Position numbers and translations under genes: made by a program
Shown: piece by piece, positions 41,297-50,513 of the stretch
How the letters are laid out: each line of letters opens with the position of its first letter
Position numbering within the stretch: the first letter of the stretch is position 1
NCBI GenBank assembly: GCA_049511415.1
Contig: JBEKYC010000006.1
Span: 186,001 to 250,000, forward strand
Source of the DNA: Bog-159 sp049511415
GTDB taxonomy: Bacteria > Acidobacteriota > Terriglobia > Bryobacterales > Bryobacteraceae
Direction: 5' to 3'
Length of the DNA: 64,000 nt
Notes under the pieces: generated by a model
Told to the model about the DNA's origin: nothing
What the model saw: only the letters and a program-made list of their open reading frames with translations
The model's database searches: none

Positions 41297-43101
41297 GTGA
41301 CTAATCCGCGGCTGCTCGTCATCACCGGTCCGGAGCAAGGCGTCAGCTATCCCATCGCTACGGACTCGTTTTCCATCGGACGCCATGCCCAAAACCAGCT
41401 CTGGCTGGCCGATGGCGCAGCTTCACGCGAGCACTGCGTCATCCTGCGCCAGGGCGATCTGTTCCTCATCCGCGACCTGGGCAGCCTGCACGGCACGCTC
41501 GTCAACGATGCGCGCGTAACCGAGCGCGCGCTAGCGGATGGCGATGCCATCAAAATCGGTGGAACCCGGCTGCGGTTTCTGACCAGTCAGGAGATCGTCT
41601 GTGAGGACACCGTCTCTGACCTCAGTATCATCCAGATGTCCGCCGGCGGGGAGCAGTTTCCAGAGCTCGAGAATTCGCGCGACTTGCAAACGTTGCTGCG
41701 CACGAGCATCATGCTGCACTCCTTTCACGCGCTGTACAAGGCCCGCCGGTCGCCCGCGCGCCGCATTCTGGAACGGCACCTGCTCGAGTTCATCTTCGAG
41801 GCCGTCCCCGCCACCCGCGGCGCCATCCTGCTCTATGAAGAGGGCATGCGCGAGCCTTCCCTGCTGTCGCTCCAGGGTCAGGAAGCCACGCCCTACCGGC
41901 CCCTGGTCGTAAACCCGGCCTTGATCCGGCGCGTCACCCAGGAGCGTTGCGGCCTCATCGTGGAGAATCCCGCGCTGCTGCTGGCGCCGCTGCTCATCCG
42001 CGATCAAGTCCGCGGCATCGTCTACCTCGAAGGCCCGGCTTTTCACGAGCCCCACCTGCAGCTGCTGGTAGCCATCACGCAGATCGCTTCCATGGCGCTG
42101 GAAAACGCTTACCACCTCGACTGGCTCGAAACCGAAAACGAACGCCTGGAATCGGAACTTCATCCGGGCCACCACATGATCGGCGCCAGCCCCAGCTTGC
42201 AGGACTTGCAACGCAACATCCAGCGTGCGGCGCAGACCAATTCCACCGTCCTGATCGTCGGCGAGACCGGCACCGGCAAGGAGCTTGTTGCGCGCGCCAT
42301 GCACCAGAACAGCCCGCGCGCCGGCCAGCCGTTCATGGCGGTCAATTGCGCGGCGTTGGCCGAGACGCTGCTCGAAAGCGAGTTGTTCGGCCACGAAAAG
42401 GGCTCCTTCACCGGCGCGTCCGCCCAGAAGAAGGGACGCCTGGAAGTGGCCGCCGGCGGGACCGTCTTCCTGGACGAAATCGGCGAGATGCCGCTGCTGT
42501 CGCAGGTCAAGCTCCTGCGCGTGCTGCAGGAACGCCAGATGGAGCGCGTCGGGGGCACCCAGCCCATCAAGCTCGACATACGGCTCATCGCGGCCACAAA
42601 TCGCAACCTGGAAGAGGAAGTGCGCGCCGGCCGGTTCCGGCAGGATCTTTATTATCGCCTCAATGTGGTGACCCTGAAGACGCCCCCGTTGCGCCAGCGC
42701 CAATCCGACATTCCCATTCTGGCGATGCACTTTGCGTCGAAGTTCGGTGCCCAGTGCGGCCGGCGCATCAGCGGCATCTCACCCGAGGCCGAAGCCTACA
42801 TGTTGCATTACGACTGGCCCGGCAACATCCGCGAGTTGGAGAACGCCCTGGAGCGCGCCGTGGTGCTCGGTTCAAGCGACGTCATTCAACTGGAAGATCT
42901 GCCCGAAAGCATCCGCGAGATTGCCCGGCCGGCCGACGTCGTGCGCCGCCGGGGTTGCAAGACGCCATCGATCGCGCCAAACGCGACGCGATTGTCCAGG
43001 CATTTCAGAAAGCCAAAGACGATCACCCGGCCGCCGCCAAACTGCTCGGCGTGCATCCGAATTACCTGTATCGCCTCATGCGCAACCTGGGCATGCGATA
43101 G
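41297..43101 (+). CDS. FHA-GAF-AAA+ sigma-54 activator with apparent frameshift before the DNA-binding domain
   Basis: FHA domain at ~5-95 (SIGRHAQNQL with Gly28-Arg29, SREH at 43-46), GAF at ~130-285, AAA+ at ~295-530 with Walker A GETGTGKE at 322-329, contact loop GSFTGA, Walker B VFLDEIGEM and the R-finger region ending YDWPGNIRELENALERAVVL. The Fis-type helix-turn-helix (LQDAIDRAKRDAIVQAFQ, KLLGVHPNYLYRLMRNLG) is encoded in another frame, ending at 43101. One extra base in the G run at 42951-42954 would join them. As written, the first frame instead runs on to 43177 through a tRNA gene. The FHA domain suggests control by a Ser/Thr kinase rather than a histidine kinase. GTG start. Confidence 0.85.
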
Positions 43102-43120
43102 CTGGATTCCGGGGGAGAAT

Positions 43121-43198
43121 TGGCGTCCCCAGGGGGATTCGAACCCCCGTTACCGCCGTGAAAGGGCGATGTCCTAGGCCGGGCTAGACGATGGGGAC
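43121..43198 (-). tRNA. tRNA-Glu (anticodon TTC), CCA encoded
   Basis: Read on the minus strand: acceptor GTCCCCA pairs with TGGGGAC, followed by discriminator G and an encoded CCA (43121-43123). The T arm is GGGGGTTCGAATCCCCC. The anticodon loop CTTTCAC gives anticodon TTC, with a GCC/GGC stem beside it. Length is 75 nt plus CCA. Confidence 0.95.
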
Positions 43199-43272
43199 CT
43201 GCTACTCAAACTGAAGATATTCCTACTGTAACACGTCCGGCCTGCCCGCCGAAATATGCTACCTTCTGCACC

Positions 43273-43980
43273 ATGAAACTGCAAACTCTGCTCCTCTTTG
43301 CCCTCGCCGGCCCCCTCGCCGCCCAACCCGCACCCGACCCGCTGGTCGAAGGCCTTCGCCTGGTCGAAGTTGCGTCCGTCGCCGATGCCTCCGAACAACT
43401 CTATGGCCAGCGCATCTACATGTCGCACGACATGCGCCCCATCTTCACCGCCAAGTTCGCCGGCCCCGCCGTCACCGTCCTCCTCAAGAAGGAAGAGCAC
43501 CACGAAGGCGCCGCCGCGTCCCAAGGCATGCTCGACGCCATCGACGCCGCGCCCCCCGGATCCGTCTATGTCATCGTCCTCGAAGACGGCCTGGATATCG
43601 CCGGCATCGGCGGCCTCATGTCCACCGCCATGAAGTACCGCGGACTCACCGGCGCCATCGTCGACGGCTCCGTCCGCGACCTGCCCCAGATCAAGCGCCT
43701 CCAGTTCCCCGTTTTCAGCCGCGGCATCGTGCCTTCCACCTCCATCAATCATTACCGCTTCGCCGGCGCCAACATCGCCGTCACTTGCGCCGGCGCCCGC
43801 GTCAACCCCAACGACATCATCGTGGCGGATGAGGACGGCGTGGCCGTCGTGCCTCGCGCGCACGCCGCCGAAATCCTCAAGAAAGCCCAGGAGCTCGACA
43901 ACACCGAGCACAGCATGGTACCCTTCATCGAGAAATTCCACTCCATCCGTGACGCCGTAGCCAAATTCGGAAGGATCTGA
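43273..43980 (+). CDS. exported RraA-like protein
   Basis: 235 residues. The core (~25-215) matches RraA/4-hydroxy-4-methyl-2-oxoglutarate aldolase-like proteins: the ADASEQLYG start, FAGPAVTVLL, AGIGGLMSTAMKYRGLTGAI with VDGSVRDLPQIKRLQFPVFS as the ligand site, and VNPNDIIVADEDGVAVVPRA. A signal peptide (MKLQTLLLFALAGPLAAQ) is present, which is unusual because RraA proteins and this aldolase group act in the cytosol. The VDGSVRD Arg and Asp that bind the carboxylate and metal are kept, so a lyase or decarboxylase in the periplasm is possible. It starts 74 bp after tRNA-Glu, divergent from it, with TGCTACCTT at 43257-43265 just before the ATG. Confidence 0.83.
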   Translation: MKLQTLLLFALAGPLAAQPAPDPLVEGLRLVEVASVADASEQLYGQRIYMSHDMRPIFTAKFAGPAVTVLLKKEEHHEGAAASQGMLDAIDAAPPGSVYVIVLEDGLDIAGIGGLMSTAMKYRGLTGAIVDGSVRDLPQIKRLQFPVFSRGIVPSTSINHYRFAGANIAVTCAGARVNPNDIIVADEDGVAVVPRAHAAEILKKAQELDNTEHSMVPFIEKFHSIRDAVAKFGRI

Positions 43981-44002
43981 CAGGGCGGAATTTATGTGAC
44001 CT

Positions 44003-44371
44003 ATGCCCGCCAACTCAATCAACTTCGACATCGTTCGTGACATCGGCATCAAACTGCCCGGAGTTGAACAGAGCACCGCCTTCGGAGTCCCCGCCCTCAA
44101 GGTCCATGGGAAACTTCTGGCGTGCGTCCCCTCGAACCGCTCCGCGGAACCCGGTTCGCTGCTTGTGCGCACGGATTTCGATGACCGCGCCGAGTTGCTC
44201 GCAGCCGACCCCGCGGCTTACTACGTAACGGACCACTACGTCGCCTACACTGGCGTGTTGGTTCGCTTGTCCCGCGTCAATCCCGATGTCCTGCGCGATC
44301 TGCTCGGCATGGCCTATAAGTTCGTCACGCGCAAAGTCGCCCCCCGCCCGGCCGTGCGCAAGCGCCGCTGA
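44003..44371 (+). CDS. MmcQ/YjbR-like protein
   Basis: 122 residues of the MmcQ/YjbR fold (cyay-like): INFDIVRDIGIKLPGVEQST, FGVPALKVHGKLLACVPSN, LLVRTDFDDRAELLAADPAA, YYVTDHYVAYTGVLVRLSRV and LRDLLGMAYKFVTRK. The family is sometimes called DNA-binding, but its function is not well established. It starts 22 bp after the RraA-like gene and is probably on the same transcript. It is convergent with the lipase gene (27 bp). The basic tail APRPAVRKRR could contact nucleic acid. Confidence 0.85.
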   Translation: MPANSINFDIVRDIGIKLPGVEQSTAFGVPALKVHGKLLACVPSNRSAEPGSLLVRTDFDDRAELLAADPAAYYVTDHYVAYTGVLVRLSRVNPDVLRDLLGMAYKFVTRKVAPRPAVRKRR

Positions 44372-44398
44372 CGGCAACGAACGCTTTCTTCCCATCCA

Positions 44399-45220
44399 TT
44401 ACGAGCACGCGTATCCCGGTGGCAGCAGATTCAACAGTCCCGGAACATAGGATTCTTCCAGGCTGTGGGCGTCCACCGGCAGCGCGAATCCCGCGTCCAC
44501 ATGCACCTGCGTGCCCGTCTGTTCGTAGTCGCCGATCGGAATCTGCGGAGGCAGACGCGGCACCACATCCCAGAAGTTGACCACCCGGTAACACGAGGGG
44601 ATGACCAGATCGAAGAAACGGGCAAAGTCCGAAAGTCCCCCTGCCGGTCCGGCGAATGTGATCAGTTCCGGCACCAGCGACGGCATCAGATTCTTGGCCA
44701 AATCCGGACCCGCGATCACCGACAAAGCGCCCCCCAGGCTGTGTCCCGTGACCAGCAAATCGTCGCAACCCGCGACCGCCGCGCCGATTCCAGCCGCCAC
44801 GCTGTCATGCACCGCTCCATAAATCGACTGAAAGCCCACGTGTACCTCTCCGCCGTTCGGAACATACTTATATGGTTCGGACATGGCGTCGAAATCTCCC
44901 ACCCAATCGTCAAACGTCTGCGTGCCCCGAAAAGCGACAAACGCGGTCTTCGTGGCCGGATTCTGGCCCATCAGTCCGAAAATACCGGAGTCGTCCATCA
45001 TAGCCTTCGCTACGTTCGACTGATTCGGCTGGTTCAAGATCGCCTGCCGCAAGGTTTCATCCGCTTCAATCAGCCCGGTCATTTGGAAGCCCGGCGGCAA
45101 CTGGGGCACAACTCCGGGTTGGTTCATCACTGCATATGCCGCTTCCGCGAGCGGCAGCATGACGCATAATGCAAAATCGGCATGAAAGCCGGTCGGTGTT
45201 GGAGCGTTGAAGTTAAACAT
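44399..45220 (-). CDS. class 3 lipase-like alpha/beta hydrolase
   Basis: 273 residues, cytosolic by sequence since no signal peptide is visible. Nucleophile elbow GHSLGG with Ser161, Asp218 in VVNFWDVVPRLP and His252 in DAHSLEESYVPG make a plausible catalytic triad. AFRGTQTFDDWVGDFD at ~96-111 is the oxyanion region of Lipase_3. Known members split triacylglycerols or other esters. The ATG at 45220 has a run of G (GGGGGGAC) 7 bases upstream; the longer frame to 45289 adds an unconserved tail. It stands alone. Confidence 0.88.
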   Translation of the reverse strand: MFNFNAPTPTGFHADFALCVMLPLAEAAYAVMNQPGVVPQLPPGFQMTGLIEADETLRQAILNQPNQSNVAKAMMDDSGIFGLMGQNPATKTAFVAFRGTQTFDDWVGDFDAMSEPYKYVPNGGEVHVGFQSIYGAVHDSVAAGIGAAVAGCDDLLVTGHSLGGALSVIAGPDLAKNLMPSLVPELITFAGPAGGLSDFARFFDLVIPSCYRVVNFWDVVPRLPPQIPIGDYEQTGTQVHVDAGFALPVDAHSLEESYVPGLLNLLPPGYACS

Positions 45221-45619
45221 AGGCTGTCCCCCCTGGATTCGCATTATCCCACTTCCGTCGCCATGCGCCTTCGCGATAGCGGCCCGCATGATTCCTGGCC
45301 GGCGTCACCTGTGCCGCAAATTGATGCTAGTGTGGGCCGCCGGCGTGTGACTCAGCGTCGCCGGCAACAAAGCGAAACGCGGGCATCGCGGACGGCGCCT
45401 TTCCCCTCCACGCCGATCCCAAAAGCTCGTAGCGCGGGCCCGCGCGCAACGTTCCCATACATGGATCTGCTTTAGGTCGATCCCGAACTCGACAGCCTCC
45501 GTCCCGACCTGCCCCGCCGTATGCGCTGACAAAGTCGCAAAAAGGGGTTGCCCGAAACCGGCGCCTTCGGGTAAACTCGTTCCAATCTGAGTTGGGTCTG
45601 GATCCAACATGGAGAAATT
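45221..45619. other. intergenic region between divergent genes
   Basis: About 400 bp with no convincing gene. The only long reading frame (45305-45610, minus) looks non-coding. The right end holds the promoter of the following gene. The sequence is less GC-ordered than its neighbours, and I see no RNA structure or repeat in it. Confidence 0.4.
45548..45577 (+). promoter_or_regulatory. possible promoter of the NTF2-like gene
   Basis: -35 TTGCCC (45548-45553), an 18-bp spacer and -10 TAAACT (45572-45577). Transcription would begin near 45584, about 36 bases before the ATG, which has GGAGA 5 bases upstream. Confidence 0.4.
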
Positions 45620-46357
45620 ATGCGCTGCTTGTGCTTCCTTTTGCCTGCAATCGCACTTTACGCGGCTGATGTCCGTGCCGCCGACCCGCCCAAATTCTCA
45701 CCCGCCCAGCAGGAAGTGCTCAAAGTGCGCCAGGCGATTCGAGAAGCCGGTAACAGGCGGGATATCGCAGCCTTCTCTCGCTTTATCGCCGACGACTGTA
45801 TATTCAGCGACGATGACGGCGTCCTCCGCACGAAGGCTGATTTTTTGGCACACCTTCGCAAGCTCCCCCCCGCGTACGACCGTGGGGTGGATGCGCGTGA
45901 CTTCGTCGTTCACTTGTACGGCGATACCGCGGTGATCAACCTCCGCGTCACCGTCCACGAGCGGTTTACGGATGCTGACATCGTCAGCGAGCAGCGCCAA
46001 ACCGAGACTTATGTCAAGCAGGGTGGCTCTTGGCTCCTGGTTGCAAGACAATGGGGCAATCTGCCCGTGAATTTCCGCCGGCCGGTAACCGTGGATACCA
46101 GCGCCTATAAAGACTACGTCGGCCAATATGAATGGCGTCCGGGTGATTCGCCGGAGGTTGTCTCTCTGCAGGACGGGAAGCTGTGGTCACTGCTGGACGG
46201 GCAGCGGGAAGAGGCCCTGCCTTTGGCTCCGGATACGTTCTTCTACAAGGATGATCTGGGAAGCACCCAATTTTCCCGCGACGCGCGGGGCCGTGTCACC
46301 GGCTATGTTTATCACCGCGTTGATGGCCAGGAAATCCATGTCAGAAAGATCAAATAA
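45620..46357 (+). CDS. exported NTF2-like (DUF4440/SnoaL-type) protein
   Basis: 245 residues. A signal peptide ends near DVRAA. The first domain (~28-145) has the cone-shaped NTF2-like pattern: VLKVRQAIREAGNRRDIAAF, RFIADDCIFSDDDGVLRTKA, VVHLYGDTAVINLRVTV and ETYVKQGGSWLLVARQW. A C-terminal ~90-residue domain follows (YKDYVGQYEWRPGDSPEVVS, TQFSRDARGRVTGYVYH), which resembles the small beta domain often found behind hydrolases and NTF2-like domains. The function is unknown; these folds bind small hydrophobic molecules or act as simple enzymes. GGAGA lies 5 bases before the ATG. Confidence 0.8.
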   Translation: MRCLCFLLPAIALYAADVRAADPPKFSPAQQEVLKVRQAIREAGNRRDIAAFSRFIADDCIFSDDDGVLRTKADFLAHLRKLPPAYDRGVDARDFVVHLYGDTAVINLRVTVHERFTDADIVSEQRQTETYVKQGGSWLLVARQWGNLPVNFRRPVTVDTSAYKDYVGQYEWRPGDSPEVVSLQDGKLWSLLDGQREEALPLAPDTFFYKDDLGSTQFSRDARGRVTGYVYHRVDGQEIHVRKIK

Positions 46358-46543
46358 TTTGGCAAACGCTGACCGTTACGCGCGCCTACCCGCTGGTGAG
46401 TCTTTGCAGTCATCGGCATCCTTGGTCGGCGCCGCGCAGATATGGGCGGCTATACGAATCGCCAGGCAGAGAACGATTCGGACTCATGGTTCCGCCCGTC
46501 TCAATTTTCAGGGAAAGCCCACGTCCCATGTCGCCCGCCGCTT

Positions 46544-47896
46544 TCAGCGCTCGATACGGAAAAGCGCACAGCCGTGCGGCGGCAGTTCCACGTGCAGAGC
46601 CGTGGCGCCCGGCACGTTTCGCTGACTCCAGATTTCGTAGACCGCATGCGCCCTCCCCGCCAACGAATCCGGCCACGCCAGATCTCTCCGCAGCGCGCTT
46701 TCCCGCAGATTGAAGACTGCCAGATAGCGCTTCGCCTGCCGTCCGCCCGTCGCCGCCGACCAAATCCGCATGCGCCCGGCATCCGCCGGATCGGCCGTGA
46801 TCTCCGCGCTCGAAATCGCGCTCTGGTCGATGGCGATCGCTTCCTGGTTCGTGATCAGCGAGCGCGTAAACTCATCCAGCTTTGTCAGGTTGGCCCCCAG
46901 GATCAGCGGCGACCGCGAGATCGCCCAAAGCGTGAACTGCGTCCGTTCCTCGTCCGGTGTGATGCGCGATTGCCGCGGCGCTCCCCAGCCTGGATGCGGC
47001 GTCAGCGATCCCCACGGCAGCATGTCCGCGTCCGGCCAGTTTCCGGGCTTGGCGAATTTCGCCCATTTCGGCAGGTTGTCGAAAGCCGAGAGTATCCCGC
47101 TGGGAAACTGCCCGGCGTGGAAATCCCACCCGTCCCAGATGTCGTCGGCAATGCGCCACATCTGCGAGTATTCGCCTACCTCCGCCGCATGACTCAAGTT
47201 GGTCGGACCCGGCGAGAGGCTCAGCACCATGGGCCGCCGCGCCTTCTGAATCGCCGCCGCGATCATGCGAATCTCGGCTGGCTTGTAAGGGTGATCCGCG
47301 ATGCAATCCACCTTCAGAAAATCTACTCCCCAACTCGCGTACAGGCGCATCATCGAGTCATAGTAGGCCTGCCCTGCCGGATTGTCGCGCACGCCGAAAT
47401 TGCCGTTGTCCCACGGGCACAAGTCGCTGGTGTCCGCCACGTCCTTGGCATGGAAACCGGAGTTCGCCACCGCCAGGTTCTCGCTCACCACCCCTTTGGG
47501 AATCCCGCGCACGATGTGGATACCGAATTTCAACCCCTGCGCGTGCGTCCAATCCGCCAACGGTTTGAATCCGGCTCCATTCGCCGCCGAAGGATAGCGC
47601 GCCGCATCCGGAATCAGGCGCCCGTTGGAGTCCCAGGAAGACTTCCGCGCCTCCGGCTGGGCTTGCGGATCTTGGAAATACCAGCCCTCGTCGTCCACCG
47701 CGTAGTTCCAGCCGTAATGTTTCAGACCAACCAGGACCTTCGCGTTCGCGCGGAACTGTTCCTCGTCGATCGTCAGGCCGTAGGCGTCCCAGCTATTCCA
47801 CCCCATAGGCGGCGTGGGAGCCAGCTTTTCCGCCGCGGCCGCAACCACGGCAATCACGGCACACAGCATGACTAACTTCGAGCCCCGTCTCAACAT
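46544..47896 (-). CDS. GH27-family alpha-galactosidase-like glycoside hydrolase
   Basis: 450 residues. A signal peptide (MLRRGSKLVMLCAVIAVVAA) is followed by the GH27 hallmark PTPPMGWNSWDAYG. The nucleophile is Asp197 in FLKVDCIADHPYKP, and a likely acid/base Asp lies in NWPDADMLPWGSL. The barrel continues to ~350 (LWAISRSPLILGANL) and a beta-sandwich closes the protein. Known activity: release of terminal alpha-galactose (or alpha-N-acetylgalactosamine or beta-arabinose in related clades). Exported, so it would attack plant or microbial polysaccharide outside the cell. It stands alone. The long plus-strand frame opposite is a shadow. Confidence 0.9.
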   Translation of the reverse strand: MLRRGSKLVMLCAVIAVVAAAAEKLAPTPPMGWNSWDAYGLTIDEEQFRANAKVLVGLKHYGWNYAVDDEGWYFQDPQAQPEARKSSWDSNGRLIPDAARYPSAANGAGFKPLADWTHAQGLKFGIHIVRGIPKGVVSENLAVANSGFHAKDVADTSDLCPWDNGNFGVRDNPAGQAYYDSMMRLYASWGVDFLKVDCIADHPYKPAEIRMIAAAIQKARRPMVLSLSPGPTNLSHAAEVGEYSQMWRIADDIWDGWDFHAGQFPSGILSAFDNLPKWAKFAKPGNWPDADMLPWGSLTPHPGWGAPRQSRITPDEERTQFTLWAISRSPLILGANLTKLDEFTRSLITNQEAIAIDQSAISSAEITADPADAGRMRIWSAATGGRQAKRYLAVFNLRESALRRDLAWPDSLAGRAHAVYEIWSQRNVPGATALHVELPPHGCALFRIER

Positions 47897-47929
47897 GAGT
47901 AAACACGTACCATACCGCGGCCGTGGGGT

Positions 47930-48392
47930 AGGCTTTAGCCAGGCTGTAGACCGTCCCGCTTTGGCTGGAACTGCCCCGTACGGTTGTCCCAACCGCTTGG
48001 GGTCATTTTGTAGACTGTCCCACAGCCTCCAGGCCAGGCGTTGTTGTCCCCGCGAGACGCCGTTCCGTAAATTTCCTCGTTGCCCACCTGGACCACCATC
48101 GCGTAGACCTGGTACCGTCTAAACCCGTGAAACCGTGCAGGCTCGTCAGCGTGCCGCCGGGGGTGATCCGGAACACCGTGCCGCCATCGTCAAATGGCGG
48201 GCTGCGTTAGTCCCGCCCTGCACCGATGTCGCATAAAGGTGCTAATCGGCAGCCGAGACAAGGCCATCCGTGGGTTCCATGCCGTCCGCGCCGTTAAAGA
48301 AATGTAGCGTCGTCACTTTGCCGCTCGGCGTCGTCTGGTAGACCGTGCCACAACCCGATTCGCAATCGTCCAATCCTCCGTGGAGGTTGTCA
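47930..48392 (-). pseudogene. remnant of a GloVer-repeat (TIGR03803-type) gene
   Basis: On the minus strand three repeat units can still be read in different frames: one with SGCGTVYQTTPSGKVTTLHF FN, a second with GTVFRITPGGTLTSLHGFTG, a third with GNEEIYGTASRGDNNAWPGG followed by CGTVYKMTPSG. A TAG stop interrupts the first unit at AAD*HLYATSVQGG, and at least two frameshifts separate the units. The reading lacks a start, a signal peptide and the usual C-terminus. The repeat type is common in Solibacter-like genomes, where full genes carry many units. Confidence 0.78.
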
Positions 48393-48421
48393 AGCAGAAG
48401 TCGCGTTGTGCTCTAAAATCC

Positions 48422-48453
48422 AGATGGGCCTGCCGTCGAACGGAGGCCCATCT
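48422..48453 (-). terminator. intrinsic terminator after the TIGR03437 gene
   Basis: A 10-bp stem (AGATGGGCCT paired with AGGCCCATCT) with a further CCG/CGG helix around TCGAA. On the minus strand it is followed by GGATTTTAGAG, a short T run. It lies 22 bp after the stop at 48475. Confidence 0.65.
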
Positions 48454-48474
48454 CACAGCGGACGCGGATCTCCC

Positions 48475-50430
48475 CTACGGTAGCAGCGTCGACTGCATCA
48501 GGAAGCTATAGAACGACCCGTTTTGGGGTGCGTCCTTCTGCTGCAGATGCGCCATAATCATCCCCGTGGCCGAGTAGGGCGAATAGGTGCACGATCCCGG
48601 CCCAGGCTCGGAATCCGAGCTTTGCACGAACGCATCCACCTGCACCTGACCTTGTGAGTTGTAGACGAATGCCGGGGGCGCGATCCCGGCCAATTCCGCC
48701 GTCACGCAACCCAGGCTATGTTTTCCATCCGTGTCGTCGTAGGCCACGGTGAAGATGGACACCAGTTCGCCGGGGTTCTTGCCGGGCGCAACATCCATCT
48801 GCGTAATGTAGGTGCCGCCCGTGCCCAGGTAACTGCCCGCGCTCTGCGCGTCACTCTCGTTAGCGAATTTCGTCGCTCCCTCGGGAATGTAGCTCCAGTT
48901 CCAGTTCCCGTTGTGATCTTGCGGATCCGGGGTCATGAAAACCGCGTAGAATATCCCGCTTGGGTCGCTGTTGGCCGGCATGCAGTTCAGAAAGAGATAG
49001 AGGGTCCCGGTGGACAACACCAGCGCCGGCTCATAAAACTCCTGGCAGCCGGTCAGATCCGAGCTCAGCGCGCTCAAATTGGTGGCGTATGGAAAATCCT
49101 GCGGATATGTGTCGATGTTCTGTCCGAGATACTCGGGGGTAGCGTTCGATAGGCCCATCGGTCCAGTGTCGGCTGTGCCTGCCGCCATCGCGATTTCCCA
49201 TCGCTTCGAGTAACTGATTTGGCTCGCACCTCCGCCCTCCGGCACGTAGTAAATCGAGTGAATCCCATACCAGTAAGTGACTCCGTTGATCACCTGTGGA
49301 AGTAAATTCATGACTTCGTGGTGTGTGTAAGCCGATGCCCCCGTAACCGGATCCGTAACCAATTGCGAAGTATAAATCGCGCCCACGTAATTCCAGGTTT
49401 TACCGCCGTCCGTGCTGCTCGCCAGGTGTGTGTCGATACCCTGGGTTCCAGTGGAGATGGTGTACAGGTATGAGTAGGCCATCCAGAGCGTGCCCGTCTG
49501 CGGATCCTGGCGGATCGTGGGATCCGCGTATCCCGCAAAATTGCCATCGCTGGGCGTATCGCCGCTTACGGTAACGGCCGTGCATCCCGTCGACGCCAAG
49601 GTGCACTCGGCCGATGGCGCCGAAGTAACGGCCGGCGCCACCGCAATCGTAATGTTATTCGATGTGGTCACGCCGTTCACCTGAATCTGTAGCGAAACCG
49701 CCGCCCCCGTGGGCGCGTTCGACGGCACCTGTACGCCGATCTGGTATACCCCGACGTATTGCGGCGAAAGCACCGAGTAAACGAAATTGGCCGTGACACC
49801 GCCAATCGTTACCGTCGGCTGCAATGCCGTGTCTACAACGGAAGAGCCGGTGTTCGCCCCGTTCGGCACCGATTGGTCCACGGCGCCCAACCCCGTGCAC
49901 CACACCACCAGATACGATCCGATCTGAATCGGATGCGAAAGCACGCCCGCCACCGTGGTTGTGGCGATAGCGCCGTCCGTGTTGTCCGTCGCGATGGCAG
50001 ACCCTAGTCCGTTCGACGTGATCGTAAAGATCCCGGGCAGGGCCGCCACAATAGGCACCGTCTGCGTGCTGGAAGCGCCTCCGCTGGTGGTCACGACCAC
50101 CGACGCCGTGCCACTGGTTGCGCCCGACGGCAGCACGTTCCACGGCACCTGCGCATTGATCTGGTTCGCGGAAACAAAATACAGCGGCGCATCTACCCCG
50201 TTGAATGTCACTGAACTCACGTTGCCTAAAGTCGTGGGCAGCGGAATGTAAGGCGCGGTTGCCAGACCGCTCGCCAGGTTGGTGCCAAAAATCGAAACGA
50301 TGGAGCCTGGCGCGACTCCTCCAGTAGCATAACTGGCGGTATTCACAATGCCGCCGGAGTTAACTACCGGCGTCTGCGCATGCGCCATCGCCGCGAGTAA
50401 CAGTACACTTAAACCAACCGTCAGTTTCAT
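48475..50430 (-). CDS. exported protein with N-terminal TIGR03437-type domain and BNR-like C-terminal half
   Basis: 651 residues. After a signal peptide (ending MAHAQ) comes the ~240-residue domain known from Solibacter (TIGR03437): GIVNTASYATGGVAPGSIVS, IFGTNLASG, VTFNGVDAPLYFVSANQINA and QVPWNV. In most proteins of this kind the domain is at the C-terminus; here it is N-terminal. Residues ~280-651 look like a sialidase/BNR-type propeller: GYADPTIRQDPQTGTLWMAY, LASSTDGGKTWNYVGAIY, YEPALVLSTGTLYLFLN. Asp-box SxDGGKTW is intact once. Probable role: recognition or cleavage of a carbohydrate outside the cell; catalytic residues could not be confirmed. GGAGAGG precedes the ATG. Confidence 0.82.
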   Translation of the reverse strand: MKLTVGLSVLLLAAMAHAQTPVVNSGGIVNTASYATGGVAPGSIVSIFGTNLASGLATAPYIPLPTTLGNVSSVTFNGVDAPLYFVSANQINAQVPWNVLPSGATSGTASVVVTTSGGASSTQTVPIVAALPGIFTITSNGLGSAIATDNTDGAIATTTVAGVLSHPIQIGSYLVVWCTGLGAVDQSVPNGANTGSSVVDTALQPTVTIGGVTANFVYSVLSPQYVGVYQIGVQVPSNAPTGAAVSLQIQVNGVTTSNNITIAVAPAVTSAPSAECTLASTGCTAVTVSGDTPSDGNFAGYADPTIRQDPQTGTLWMAYSYLYTISTGTQGIDTHLASSTDGGKTWNYVGAIYTSQLVTDPVTGASAYTHHEVMNLLPQVINGVTYWYGIHSIYYVPEGGGASQISYSKRWEIAMAAGTADTGPMGLSNATPEYLGQNIDTYPQDFPYATNLSALSSDLTGCQEFYEPALVLSTGTLYLFLNCMPANSDPSGIFYAVFMTPDPQDHNGNWNWSYIPEGATKFANESDAQSAGSYLGTGGTYITQMDVAPGKNPGELVSIFTVAYDDTDGKHSLGCVTAELAGIAPPAFVYNSQGQVQVDAFVQSSDSEPGPGSCTYSPYSATGMIMAHLQQKDAPQNGSFYSFLMQSTLLP

Positions 50431-50513
50431 TTATGTAACCTCTCCCACATTAGCTTATCCGGAGTTTGCCGGAGGTAACTTACACCTGAACTAACACATT
50501 GGCCACCCAGCAA

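Noticed and set aside
43101..43177. C-terminal extension of the FHA activator ending ...GDSNPRYRRERAMS
   Set aside because: The extension is the frame-shifted read-through into the antisense of tRNA-Glu; PQGDSNPRYRR is the classic translation of that T-arm.
46442..47875. 477-codon plus-strand reading frame
   Set aside because: It is Arg/Pro/His-rich with no domain and lies opposite an unmistakable GH27 gene.
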